From Massospora cicadina (taxonomy: Eukaryota; Entomophthoromycota; Entomophthoromycetes; Entomophthorales; Entomophthoraceae), in assembly GCA_022478985.1 (NCBI GenBank), contig JAKSZP010002675.1, positions 186,001 through 250,000 of the forward strand: a DNA stretch of 64,000 bases, read 5' to 3'. Below, in pieces: positions 1 to 11,225 of the stretch (positions are counted from its first letter, which is position 1; every line of letters starts with the position of its first letter). The translations under genes and the position numbers were made by a program. The notes beneath the pieces are model-generated. The model saw nothing but the letters and a program-made list of their open reading frames with translations, was not told where the DNA came from and searched no databases.

Positions 1-132
1 CTGTTTGTCCCAGCGCTGAGCCTCCACAAGTTTGACCAGACTTCTGATTTTAATGTTCTTCTGGGCAAAAATCTGCATGGTCTGGAAGATTGAAGGATCT
101 ATATTTATATAATTATTTTGAGTATTTGCGCC
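1..132 (-). other. Open frame running off the left edge, unassigned
   Basis: On the minus strand about 44 codons are open from just after a TAA near position 132 to the window edge. The predicted peptide is mixed charged and hydrophobic (for example IFAQKNIKIRSLVKLVEAQ). No start codon near the beginning and no family were recognised. It could be the end of a gene or element lying left of the window, or chance. Confidence 0.15.
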
Positions 133-3100
133 TTAAAGCAATCTTCTTGATTATGGCGGAAATCATTTTATGAAATAAACAATAGTTTTTTACAGATAGT
201 CCTGGTTTTTATAGCTTCTGAACATCACCAAGTGGGCTTCATTGGTAGCTTCAGTGGAGAGACATTACCCTCAGAGGAGCCATTCCATGACCTCCCATAA
301 CTTGTTTGAGGGTAAATTAGCCATCTAACCCAGTGATTGAGGGGCTAACAGTCCTATAAGGATGAGATCCATAATGAGAGCATCATTCTCCTCATTTTTC
401 AAACAGCTGAGATGGAAGTGGTTTTGGTTGAGCTCCTACAATTCCATGGGTTGAGGGGGATACTTATTCCCAAAGCTGACAGAAAAGAAGTTAGTATTGA
501 CTCATATCGGTTAATACTTGGGTTTCTTTTATAATTTTGTTTAAAGCACCCTTTAGTGAGCACCACAATGTTGCAATCAAGATTAAGACTGGGTAAATTT
601 GTCACAGTCTTATTTACATCTAAAAGTTATATCTGTATGAAAACAGTATACCTCAAAATAAACATAAAGCTTGGTGGTAAAATAAGCCTTCTTAAATATA
701 TAATCTCTAAATATGCTGTAGTCTCATTGTGTACTTCTAGCATTGAACATACATCATGAGCATAAGACAAAATTCCTCTGATGATGGTTGATACCAGAAT
801 TTACGTTACTTCATTAATACATTTCTGATACATGAACTTTTTTAAACTATATGCTGATCCTCAAATGGAAGGCCTCAAGTCAGCTTTCTCTTCAGCTCTT
901 GAATCTTAAAGCTTTTCCATTTATGGTCTGCTAATAGGCTGTGGACGTGCTGCTGAGACTGGATTTCCATCCTTCCAACGTCAGGTACACCTTAGTGGTC
1001 ATCAGTCACGTCAGGTACATCTTTAAGGTATTGGTTAGTGAGGATGCCAAAGAAGGCTTTACAGAGTAATTCTAGTAACTTTTGACTGGTAAGAATGGAA
1101 CTGGTTTAGATATTGGGCGTTTGGTTGATGAATTGATAGGAATTTGTCTGCCAAAAGTCAATATTGTATGGTGGATCAAGCTATAAATGCTTAGAGTTCA
1201 GATTTGGAAATGCAATCAGATTATCTGATGGTAGATCAATGGGCTTCAATATGCCAAGGGACACAAACGTGGAGCAAGGTGATCATGGGTAAAAAAAGGT
1301 CTTAAGGACATCAGGGGTATTATTTCTGTGGTCAATTTCATATGGGTTGTCAAATCCAATATCTAATGGTGGACTAAAGCAATGACGTGATGCTGCTCCA
1401 TTATGAGGGAAAATTAATAATTTTACATTGAATAAAACTTAAATGGGAAATTGGGGTGTCCTGGGCAGGCTATAAACAATGTGGAGCAGGAAGAGATAGA
1501 AAAACATTGGGGTGGAAAGTCAATAGAGGGAAAGAATGGCGTGGAAAAAATTAGATCATAAAAAGTTAGTCAGAAGCCTCATAACTGGGCAAAAGACCCA
1601 GACTAACTGGTAACATCTCTTGAAGGATTTTAAGATAGAGAATGCATATGTGAAGTTGGGACCACCTAGTGCTAAAAAAGAATGCATATGTGAAAATTGG
1701 AAACTTTTGCCACTCAACTCCTCCCTTGAAATGAGAACCAACCTGTAAACTTGAGACGTTGCTCTTTTAGGAATATAACTCCTTTCAGCTCCAAAGGTTT
1801 TTTTGTACAGGTATTTTAAATGTGCAATTAAAAATCGTTTATATATAACCTCATAAATAAGTGGGTTATTAAACTAGTATGGAGACTAGTACCCAGTTGA
1901 GTAGTTCATGACCAATTACTCCTCCTGCTCTGGATTCTTCTCTGAACAGGTTAACAATATTTCAACCCACTGGTAAAGGTAATTAACGCTTCAGATAACA
2001 AGGGAATTCCTTTCCCTTCAGCTCCTCCTCATATTGACAACTTTTAGACAATAACAATAGAACTTAACCTATTAATAGCAGGTTCAGAGGTTCTAAAGGA
2101 ACTATTACTCCTAAGTTTTGACTCTTAATCCTGACTTAGAGGTCTCTACTTGGACTTATCTGTCAGTTATAGTTCAGTAGCCTTCTTAGTGAAATTCTAT
2201 CCCTTCCTCCTGTAGAACTTGACCTAAGACTAGATTCAAAGGTTCTTCCCTTGACGCAGGAACCTATGAGCATATCAGATAATAAAAATTAAGAGGAATA
2301 ATACCTTGAAATGAATATATTCTGAAAACGCCTTCTTTATTAAAAAATTTTAAGGAAATATATAGGGGATTAAGTGTCTAGCTCTTCTAAGGCGCCTTAC
2401 TAGGAAACGACAGCCATTTCCAATGAATTACCCTCCAGGGTAGCACAAAATGATGATCTTTCTCATTGAGTTGGTGATTCTCTCCTTTATTTAAATACAC
2501 TCTTCTCTGGATTAAGACAAAGAACGAAATTTAACGCCTTTGTTCAAACTACTAGTAATTCAACCTTATCATGTTAGCAAACTGATTAGGTAACAGGACA
2601 CTTGCTCATAAACATCAAGTCACAATATCCAAAAGGCTAAATTGCCAGTTGCTATCAAGGCGGCATCACTCACCTAATAACTAATAAATTCCATAGTCAA
2701 TTTGGTGATAAAACGTGATCAAATCCTCAAGCCAATCTAACTATCAGTACAGTAATTGACGACTTATTGCTTTTTTGTATCAGGGGCGATCCCCAATGAA
2801 ACATTATTGATCCAGCAGATCAAACCCCAGTAGATTGATAAATATTCATTTGTGATAATTTTCCAAACAATAGTCATTGTATATGAATGATAACTCCTAT
2901 ATTCACTAGAGGGCCTCGACCCCTATTGGATAAGCAGACTTATAATCATGGTTGAGTGGGATAAGTTAGTCATATCCAAAATCTCAACAGTATATCTAGA
3001 GAAAACTCAACCGCAGGACATGCTAGCGCACTTCCATAAATCATAGAGGAACAACCAGAGGCCACTGAGGGCCTTGTTATGGAACAGGAAATGTACAATC

Positions 3101-3716
3101 CCACAAACTGAACTGGTGCAAGGCAAATAACAGCTTGCACAAAATGAACAAAAAAATTCACAAAGAGACAAGCAAGCAAGATAAAAAACAAACAAATTAA
3201 CACTTGGGACAGGGTCTTGGTGGACTGGATGGTTGATATAGGGAGTTTCACAATGCTTTGCAGCAACAATTTGAAATTTTACTGGTATACTATGTAAAAA
3301 CCAGGGGAGTCCAAGCTAGCTTTGATTAACACCTAGAAGTTCCAATGGTACCAACTGAGGCACCAAGCAACTAGTAGGTTTAGGCTTTTTAGGCCTCTAT
3401 CTGACAAAGGGGCAACCAGTTTTGCAGTTGTATGTAGGTTACAATGCGTTTCATAATTCACAAAATCTGCTAAAACATTAATTAATGGATAAATTGGGGA
3501 AAATACTTACAAAAACTACATGGAAGGTGAGAAAATAAAATCTAGGACAGTAACCACACTAATATGATCACTGGGGTTATATGGAAAATATGTATTGGCA
3601 GTTGGCTGAAGTGCTTAAGGACCATATAGCTCTATAGTATCTCCTTAGTTGCAGGATGTTCTTGAGTTTGTGCATATGAAAAGGTTGGAGTAAAAAAATG
3701 TTGCAGGGAGTAAGGG
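133..3716. other. AT-rich stretch with no recognised gene
   Basis: No long reading frame, LTR pair, protease, reverse transcriptase or integrase motif was seen in 3.6 kb, apart from the small retroposon stub at 1639-1694. The short open frames at 399-605, 556-759, 1556-1741 and 2970-3269 show no domain or conserved context and look like chance. The stretch may be a very old repeat or non-coding DNA. Confidence 0.5.
1639..1694 (+). mobile_element. Tiny poly(A)-tailed retroposon stub with 16-bp target duplication
   Basis: A perfect 16-bp direct repeat, AGAATGCATATGTGAA, sits at 1639-1654 and 1679-1694. It flanks a 24-bp insert (1655-1678) that reads GTTGGGACCACCTAGTGCTA followed by A's. The same 3' end, with a longer A tail and its own 13-bp duplication, occurs inverted at 34120-34183. 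Long target duplications plus an A tail are the hallmark of LINE-type retroposition. This looks like a severely 5'-truncated LINE or SINE copy. Confidence 0.65.
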
Positions 3717-4276
3717 TGTATTGGAATTTTGTGAGAAATTTCGATATTCAGGCGCTATGAAGGCTGCAAAATTATTAGTTTCATGGCTCTAGGGAGAGAA
3801 TGAGATAAGGCAACAAAATTATTAGTTTTGTTGCAAAAGTGGATTCCAATTGGAATAATGAATTTTGACCTTAGTTTAACAAAAAGGAAACTATGTGATA
3901 CAAAATATGTGGTAGTTTATTAGAATTTAGAGAAATTTATATGAGAGAATTTAGTAGATTTTTTATAAGCATCTTCATGCTTCAAATGAGGTAAGATCTT
4001 ATAATTTAGAGGACTGATATTGATGATTATCTGATTTTGATATGATTTTTGTTAGACGAAATTAACCTTCACCTCGTGAGATCACCCTTTTGGAATGCTT
4101 AATCTCCTCAGAAGGATTAGCCCTTTCAGGAGGATGAGTCTGATAAACTATGAAGAGTTTATTGTTGGTCTACAAGAGAATTGGATATATACAACGAATT
4201 TTTTAGAATCTTAATAGACCAAAATGCCAAACCTTGATCTTAATTAGAATAGGTCATTGCAGTTGAACTTCCAACA
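3717..4276 (-). repeat. Element E 3' LTR
   Basis: About 560 bp, TG...CA on both strands (plus-strand TGTATTGG to CCAACA). It is alignable along its length with 10670-11225, for example at the paired segments 'ttcaggcgctatga' and 'ttcaggtgctatga'. The polypurine tract abuts its right edge, fixing the orientation as minus. Confidence 0.88.
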
Positions 4277-4291
4277 ATGCCCCCTCAAGAT
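4277..4291 (-). other. Element E polypurine tract
   Basis: On the minus strand it reads TTGAGGGGGCAT directly before the LTR start TGTTGGAAG. This is where plus-strand cDNA synthesis is primed in LTR elements. Confidence 0.7.
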
Positions 4292-5470
4292 CTTTCTTAG
4301 GGGGCATGTAATTACAAAGAAGTCTACTATTAATTCTATTAATAACAGTTCCAGTGTTAACAGTTAAAATGAAGTATTCAATACTCTGATGATAAGTAAT
4401 ACAATAAGGTCCAGACCATAAGGTATCAAGTTTGTAAATTCATCCTCCAGGTCTATGATGATAAAAGTGTACAATATCTCCTATTTGATATACAGGTAAA
4501 GTAGGTTGGGTAGCACTGGTCTTAAGTCCTTATTTTACTGTTGTAGTAGCAAGAGAACTTGAATCTAAGGCTTGAACTCTGATAATCTCATCAGCTAACC
4601 TTCTCATAGCTAATTCATCAGTTTGAGGGGTAGCAGTATCAAGTATAGGTTGTTCAGGGAAGGTAAAATAGGATCCTGATCATACAAAGCCTTGAAAGAA
4701 GACATTTCAATTACACAATGATATCTAACCCTGTAAGCTAACATTGCACTAGGTAAGTATAGATTCCATCTACTGGGATCATTTGAAGCCATCTTTTTTA
4801 GAATAGATACCAGGGTACTATTAGCTCGTTCAACGGCACCATTAGTAGAAGGATTATAAGGAGCTGTGAATGACTGGTAGGTCCATCATTTTAGTAAGCT
4901 CAGATGCTATTTGTGAAACGAAATTGGATTCAAATCAGATAATAGTACTTTCAAGCTACCATGTTGGGTGAAAATTTGCTTATAAAGGAAGTATGCAGTA
5001 GACTTAGAAGCGACAATAAAAACAGAGATAGCTTCAATCCAATTTGGTAAAATGGTTAATAGCTAGAATGATATAGCGATGTTCATAAGTAGCTGTAGGA
5101 AGAGGACCCACTACATCAATACTCATGATAGAAAAAGGTTATGAAGGTCCCACAATTTAATGTTGATAAGTCAGATCTCCACTACATTATTTTTTGGCAA
5201 GTGAGAAAAGCTTTCAACACATCATGCACAATTTCCGGCATATTATCTCAATAAATTTGATTTTTTAACTACTGTAAAGACTTCGACAAAAGCTCCATGC
5301 CCCACAGTTTGATGAGCCTCCATAATGGTACCAGTCCTAGTGGGAGGCTGAATAAAAGGTAGACATTTATATCCCAACTTCTTTTAGAGAGAACCTTCTC
5401 TAATTTGAGTGTCCTCAGTTAAAGACTGTAGATTTGAAACAACGTCCTTAGATTTGCAATAACATAGCTT
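4292..5470 (-). pseudogene. Element E integrase remnant
   Basis: Minus-strand fragments of the retroviral-type integrase: a damaged zinc-binding N-terminus (about 5230-5470), the catalytic core with SIDVVGPLP near 5115-5135, a degraded second-Asp block (LLSD, then a frameshift) near 4940, and the third block TNGAVERAN near 4850. Downstream is the core end, MLAYRVRYHCVIEMSSFKAL (4680-4750). Frameshifts separate the blocks. The family inserts cDNA into chromosomes; this copy cannot. Confidence 0.82.
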
Positions 5471-5539
5471 GGGTCTGCCAATTAGGCCATAGATATGATC
5501 CTCTTCAGCATTGAATAGAGCCAATATAGGTAATTGAGA

Positions 5540-6015
5540 AAATCCATCAGCATTTTGGTGTATAGCTCCAGCGCTATTCTGAATTAAAAATCATAATTCT
5601 GAAGCTTTAGAGCCCATCAAGCTAAGCGTCCATCTGGAGCTTCATATGTTGTAACCATTTTAGAGATGCGTGATCTGTGTTGATAGTAAAATGTTTGCTA
5701 TAGAGGTAAGGGCGAAAATGCTTGATGGCTGATAGGACTGCAAGACAATCTCTCAGTAACGCTATAATTGCGTTCTGCTTTAGAAAGGATTTTAATATAA
5801 AAAGTGATAGGGTGATCTATTAGATTAAAGTCATGCTGAGCCAGAAAAGCCTAATAGCTACATCACTGGCATCAATAAATAAGAGAAAAGGCTTCAAAAA
5901 AACAGGATGAGTTAAAATTGGGGCACTAATTAGAGATTTTCATAAAGGATCAAAAGCTTGCTGTTGCGATTCTTCCCATAAGAAAGGAACCTCCTTATGT
6001 AGTAAATATACTAAG
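5540..6015 (-). pseudogene. Element E RNase H remnant
   Basis: Minus-strand remnant of the Ty3/gypsy RNase H with DASDVAI and HFTINTDHASLKWLQHMK motifs. Frameshifts separate the pieces. It joins the reverse transcriptase region across solo LTR J (6016-6588), which interrupts the domain boundary. Confidence 0.8.
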
Positions 6016-6588
6016 TGTAATGATCAAGTTTGTCTTGATCGTTGCATTTTGACTTAATTCAGCTTTTCCATATATGAGTCAAATCGCTTTAAATACTTTT
6101 GGCTCAGTCATTTTGGGCGCTGGGTTGTGACTCACCTAAGTTGTAGATTAGGCTTGTGTGAGCATAAATCAATGGACTGGGCGAGGCCCCCAAAGGGCTT
6201 CCTTTATAAGGCGCGCCTGCCTACTCCAAAGTTCACTTCATAATATTACCCCTAGCATTCTCTACCTTGGGAGCATTGGCAGTGGATCTCCAGTCAAGCT
6301 CTGGTCGGCAGGGTCCTTTTTATGTCCTGAATAAAAATAAAGGTTGTTTCAGGGTTAGCTACCTAACTTACCTGTTGGTCTTTTTGGGTTCAGAGCCAAG
6401 GAGTTTTTGAGTTGTTGGGTCAGACCCACCCAGAAGACTTTGCATAACCACCAGTAGTAGGCAATGTTTGGTGCTGTTGGTGCCCCAACCTCTCCCTACT
6501 CGGTTAAGATGCTTTGGTTGCTCGCTGGTGGCATTAAAAGATCATTTTAATATAGGCAGTTAGAACAGGGGTTTTTCCATCTGTTACA
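6016..6588 (+). mobile_element. Solo LTR J with perfect 5-bp duplication CTAAG
   Basis: A 573-bp segment from TGTAATGATC to CTGTTACA is flanked by identical CTAAG copies (6011-6015 and 6589-6593), and element E coding sequence resumes on either side. Read on the plus strand it has a TATA-like box (6203-6210), a GCGCGCC block right after it, and AATAAA at 6330-6335, as expected of an LTR promoter and poly(A) signal. It keeps many CpGs, unlike the surrounding E sequence, so it is younger. It is unrelated to the other LTRs here; the family (possibly copia) is not established. Confidence 0.85.
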
Positions 6589-6593
6589 CTAAG

Positions 6594-7560
6594 GGTTTAC
6601 CAATTTCAGCAAAATGGGGATGAATTTTCAGTAATAACCAACCTTCCCTAAAAACACTTGAATAATGTGCAAGCTCTTAGAAACAAGCATGTCCATAATG
6701 GCTTAAATATTTTTAGACAAGGGAAAAATTCCATTGCAATTAACCTTATGACCTAAAATTCCATCTTGGTTTTAAAAAACAAACTTGGATGGTTTAATAT
6801 AAGCTTAGTGCATCCGCCCAAATAATTTTTTAAATGAGCTAAATGATCGTTAAAAGTATGAGAAAAACAGTAACATCATCTATATAAACTAAAATGCAGA
6901 AAAGTTATTTAACCAAATAAGCCATACATGGCCCTTTGAAAGGTGGCAGGGGCATTACAAAGCCCCTGTGGCATACAAGTAGGTTCAAATAAACTTTCAC
7001 TAGAAATTAAGGCGCATTTTTGACGATATTCAGGAGCCAGTTTAATTTTTCAGTAACCACTAGCAAGTTCCATGGCCAAAAAGAACTGTAATCCAGACAG
7101 TAATCTTAACAAGTCAATGATGCAAGGTAATGGATATGAATCTTTCTGGGTAACAGCATTAAAACGATGATAATTAATAACCACTCTATGACCTTCATCC
7201 TTTTTACAGATAGGCAGTAGAGGGGATGCTCATGGACTTTGGGAAGGCGTTAATAGCCCAGCTTCAAGGAGTTGTTTTAATTCCACTGAAACTTTTTGCC
7301 TCAACTTTAGACTTTTGATAAGTCTGGGATTGAATAGAGGGAGTATCCCCCATTTTACCTGATGTTGTACATTTTTCATTAATCTAAAATCTCCAAAGCC
7401 ATTGACAAATATATCCGCATACTCTTCAATTAGAGCCTCACTGCTTGTTGTTGTTCTGGAGTAAGCGAATCTCCATGTTCCACTTTGACTCTGGAAATGA
7501 TAGGTGGTCATCCAATCCAAAATCACATAATTCCCCACATCCAGAGAGATAATATTTCAT
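6594..7560 (-). pseudogene. Element E reverse transcriptase remnant
   Basis: Minus-strand Ty3/gypsy reverse transcriptase. Visible in order: a spacer with EEYADIFVNGFGD (about 7410), HQVKWGILPLFNPR, ELKQLLEAGLLTPSQSP (about 7240), CKKDEGHRVVINYHRFNAV, MELASGY, KCALISSESLFEPTCMPQGL, CNAPATFQRAMYGL and the catalytic YIDD box near 6875-6890. Several TGA/TAA stops occur, one where a Trp or Arg is expected. The active-site Asp pair is intact although the frame is broken. Confidence 0.88.
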
Positions 7561-7569
7561 TTACAAGAG

Positions 7570-7840
7570 TAGGCCATACATAAGCGATAGGATTATTCCA
7601 ATTCAATTGAATAGGATAAGAGATAAGATTAGCTAATAAAACTAGAACAGTTCCAAATAACGGGATCAAGGATACCAGAACAGGTTAAGGGCTCCAGATG
7701 GAAGGGGTTAAGGTTACCTGAGATCTCTAATAAATGATCAGTTGGCACTAATACTTGCAATCCAGTATCAATTACAACTTGAGCTTTAGGAGAAATTGTA
7801 ATTGAGTTGATAGAATAAAAGGCATTTCTTCAGTAGCACA
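7570..7840 (-). pseudogene. Element E dUTPase-like module
   Basis: Between protease and reverse transcriptase the minus strand reads SPKAQVVIDTGLQVLVP, then SGILDP and, one frame away, VLVLLANLISYPIQLNWNNP followed by IAYVWP. The order matches the dUTPase fold: a P-x-x-x-x-V-(I/L)-x-T-G-L strand, a G-(I/V)-(I/L)-D turn, a V-L-L-x-N strand, then IAY where dUTPases have IAQ. The PRSG-like motif is missing, so catalysis is doubtful. The assignment is inferred from sequence pattern. Confidence 0.6.
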
Positions 7841-7886
7841 GACTGATGGAGGCGGAAGAATAGACTTAGGTCCCAATATTTAATAT

Positions 7887-8310
7887 TCAAGACAAGAGAT
7901 GGAGTAAGGGTATTCCAATAGAAAAACACGTCATTTTAACTTTGCTTTTATCATTTGGGACATTTTGTAGAATTAAAGGTACTTGGTATCCAATTAAAGA
8001 AAGACAATTGTGCTTATGGCTAATTATAGCATCAAAATCAGCAAGAAATTTGATTCTCAAAATCAAGTTATAACATTTATTGTCCAACACTACTGCAGGG
8101 GCCAAAATAACCAATTTTCTGAAGTGCATTGGAAGAGAAGAATAAGCTCCTATGGATTTATTATATGAGGGACCAGCAGTTCCACAGTCTTGATAGTGTT
8201 TTAAATATGGCACAACTTTAATTTTTCACTTTAGCTGGGATGAGACCACATTTATGGGAGATCCTATGTCAATGATGGCTAAGTTTTTACTTTGTGTATC
8301 ATGACCTTCA
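7887..8310 (-). pseudogene. Element E aspartic protease remnant
   Basis: Retropepsin-like domain on the minus strand. The active-site region reads AIIDIGSPIN (8245-8275), a DIG in place of the usual D-S/T-G. Downstream is a motif shared by most elements here (GTAGPSYNKSIGAYSSLP), then VILAPAVVLDNKCYNLILRI. The Asp is present, but the Ser/Thr next to it is lost. It normally cuts the Gag-Pol polyprotein. Confidence 0.75.
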
Positions 8311-8329
8311 CTCGAGTCACATAAGTACT

Positions 8330-10580
8330 AAATGTGAGATTGAAAATACCAAAGGACTAATAGGTCAGATTGAATTAGAAGATGAAAAAGAAATATAGAA
8401 AGAAATAGTATCTTTGTTCACTAAATCATCAAGAATATCAAGTTCATCTGGAGCAGAGATCACATAACAGCCTTTAGAGGTATTAGAAGTTTGAGATTGA
8501 GGCACAGGAGGTATGTCAGCACATGGAGCCTCTTGCCCTATGATGACTCCTCTTTTTTTACTTGTCAGCTTGCTTCTTTCAACATTGTTGTTCCATATGA
8601 TCAACTAGTCCGCAGTATCCGCAAGTATCCTTCTTAGGCTTAGGTTTAGGTTTAGGAGGCATTGCACGGACATAGGAGCGAGGATTATGAGCAGAAGATG
8701 GATGCACTACTCTGTTAGGGATCTCTATTAATGCCTCTTCTATGTCAAGAATGGACTGGATATTACCTTAAGAGATTTCAAATGAAGTAACAGCTGAGTA
8801 CAAGAAGCAAACGCACTCATCACAGCAAAAAATGGCATCATCTAAAGTAATACAACTATAAGTAGTGAGAGTCTGGGCATCATGATAAAATTTCTTAGAA
8901 AATTCCTCAATTGATTCTCTATGCTTGAATTGGATGCTCATTAAATCTTGCTTTTGATTAGACAGGATTTGTTCACTTCTTAATTCCTTGATAAAAGCAG
9001 CTTTTACTTGAACTCACGTCTGACAAACCTTAAGGTGAGAGGGACCATGATTTCTTGAGAAAATTGACTTAAATAAGAAGTAATATGCCATGCTTTTTGT
9101 TGATCAGTCACTCCATCTATCGCTTGCTCATAAACAAATAAAAAGGAGTGGATACTACTTTCACCTGGCTTATACTTAGCTTTAAAGGTAGGTTTGAAAG
9201 AGACAGGCTCATTGCTTAATATGTGAACGCCCAATACCAGGAATGGCTCATCCTCAGAAGGTTCAGACTCAGGGATATGGACTAGAGTAAGAATTTGGTC
9301 AACTTGTTGACGAAAATTGTTAAGACCATCTTGTAAATTATGAACCCATTAATTAATGTGATCATTAGTAGAGGATTGATTTAAATTAGAGACTGCAGCG
9401 TGCATTTCATCTTGCTTATTCTCAATTACTCCATACTTAGCGGTTAAGTGGTGAATTGTCACGGTTAACATTGCAAAATGAGTTATTTGAGCTGATTAAG
9501 TTAGCATCATATAGGCGATGAGCATTATAAACACCATCCTATAAATTAATTTAGTGAATAATCTGTATCAGTTGGGTGGCCTTCCAAAGATAAGAAACAT
9601 CCATGGGCTATGGCTCATATTTGGCTTTCTAAAGCTTGCACTCTTGGTACTAATTGATTCTGAGCTTCAGAGTCAGGAAACGAAATTGTAGTGCTGGGGG
9701 GACCTGGGGGCCCTTGAGGACCGCCACGACCTACAAGCCCAGGGGGACCTGTTGGCCCATAGGTTTATGAGGACAACGCTCACCAGTAGGCCCCAGTGTC
9801 ACAGAGGGAGAACTAGGTTGCCCCAGAGGTCCAGGAGGAACCATAGGACCGGTTCTACCTTTATAAATATTATCTACAACTCAGACTAGTTGTTGAAGTA
9901 GCCCATCTAGTTCAACAAAGCGTTTCTCATATTTGGTTCATAACTGTCCTAGTTGAATAGTAAACTCCTCTTCAAGGGTAGTTATTTGATGATGGATAGG
10001 TTCAGCCGCTTCAATAACATGATGAGATACTTCCTGACCTAAATAACTCACAACTCTATTATTAATATTAGCAAGTTGGTTGTTTAATAATTTTCTCTGA
10101 TTGTCAATTATGGCTTCTCAATTATCATGACTGAAGTTAGAAGTAGTTATATATAAAGAGGATAGCAGAGACTGAAACTGCTAAGCCATAGTCAACTGGC
10201 GTTGAATCTCCAGATGATGTAGCCCCAAGATCTGAAGTAAATGATTGATGGCGGGATGCACGTACTGCCTGAGATACTGCTCCATTCTGGCCAACTTGAA
10301 TTCCGTATGTTGTAATACAGCTCAGGTTTATACACATCATGTTAGATGAAACCTTAGATGCTCATTCTCAATTGGGATGCGATCCTGGATGAATGGCTCC
10401 TTTTATTAGTTCTTTGACTGTGTATTGCTACACTGAAAGGCTGAAATTGATAATCTGTTTGGTTAGGGCCCTCAAAGTTGAAATTCATAAATGCTTGAAA
10501 ATGAAGATTGCTAATATTAGCAGAAGGCATCTCCTGCATGTTAGTATGTACCCTTTATGAGGTGCTCATCAATTCCTCTG
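8330..10580 (-). pseudogene. Element E Gag remnant with CCHC knuckle and collagen-like stretch
   Basis: On the minus strand, read from the 5' LTR side: a Gln/Asn-rich N-terminus, a Gly-Pro-rich collagen-like segment (9690-9870), a capsid-like region with FKPTFKAKYKPGESSIHSF (9130-9210), a KPKPKPKK linker, and a full CCHC zinc knuckle CGYCGLVDHMEQQC (about 8590-8640; C-x2-C-x4-H-x4-C). Similar capsid text (KFTPGKGSITS) is found in G. Frameshifts and stops break the frame. Gag would package element RNA. Confidence 0.75.
9690..9870 (-). other. Collagen-like Gly-X-Y segment in element E Gag
   Basis: Minus-strand translation gives GPPGLVGRGGPQGPPGPPS, six consecutive Gly-X-Y triplets. One frameshift upstream is TGPMVPPGPLGQP and then GPTGER. 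The frame is the one leading into the rest of Gag. Such repeats form triple helices in collagens; here it may trimerise Gag, which is inference. Confidence 0.6.
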
Positions 10581-10652
10581 AAGAGGGATTTCTTTGCTAG
10601 AAGTATTCATTTTTGTATATTTATGTTTTCACCAGGTAGCCTTGAAAGCAAA

Positions 10653-10669
10653 CCTGGCAGGGAGCACCA
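10653..10669 (-). other. Element E primer-binding site
   Basis: On the minus strand TGGTGCTCCCTGCCAGG follows the 5' LTR end. The initial TGG pairs with a tRNA CCA tail. It differs from the site shared by A, B, D, F, G and H. The tRNA is not assigned. Confidence 0.65.
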
Positions 10670-11225
10670 GTATTGAATTTCATGAAAAATTTAGATATTC
10701 AGGTGCTATGAGTGCTATAAAATCGTTAGTTTTGTGGCTCTAGCGAGAGAATGAAATAAGGCAACGAAATTATTAGCTTCAATGCAATAATGGGTTCCAA
10801 TTGGCATAATAATATTCGATTTTAATTGAACAAAAGTTAACTTCATGAGACAAAATACATTGTTCTTTATTAGTTAAATTTTAGAGATCTTTGTAGGAGA
10901 GGATTTAGTGATTTTCATAAGGATCTTCGTGCTTCACGTAAGGTAAGGTCTTTTCTGTTAGAGGACCAATATGGCTGAATATCTGATTTGATACAATTTT
11001 TTTTAAATGAAATCAACCTTTGCCTCATGGGATCAACCCTTTTGGAATGCTTAAACTCCTCAAAAGGATTGACCTTTTCAAGAGAATGCGACTGATAACT
11101 CCAAAGAGCTGATCTTCAGTATAAAAGGATATCAGATTTACCAAAGATTTTTTTAGAACTTATTAGACCAAAACGCCAAACCTCGATCTTGATTAGAAGT
11201 GGTCATTTCAGTTGAATTTCCAACG
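10670..11225 (-). repeat. Element E 5' LTR
   Basis: Homologous along its length to 3717-4276. Several differences between the copies are CG versus TG or CA (for example 'ggcgct' against 'ggtgct'). The outer edge reads CCAACG where CCAACA is expected, itself a single A/G change. Confidence 0.85.

Larger units (their letters stand above)
3717..11225 (-). mobile_element. Element E: Ty3/gypsy LTR retrotransposon, minus strand
   Basis: About 7.5 kb between two homologous LTRs (3717-4276 and 10670-11225). Read on the minus strand, the order is 5' LTR, primer-binding site, gag with a CCHC knuckle and a collagen-like stretch, protease, dUTPase-like module, reverse transcriptase, RNase H, integrase, polypurine tract, 3' LTR. 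Stops and frameshifts interrupt every domain, so it is dead. A solo LTR (6016-6588) has landed in it. The flanks AAGGG (3712-3716) and GGGGG (11226-11230) only weakly resemble a target duplication. Confidence 0.88.

Noticed and set aside
955..1030. Short direct repeat 'cgtcaggtaca' as a target duplication
   Set aside because: Only 11 bp, the spacer has neither LTR ends nor an A tail, and no second copy of the spacer was found.
2970..3269. 99-codon minus frame rich in Phe, Leu and Cys as a membrane protein
   Set aside because: No conserved context, no second copy, overlapping frame of similar length; such runs are expected by chance in AT-rich DNA.
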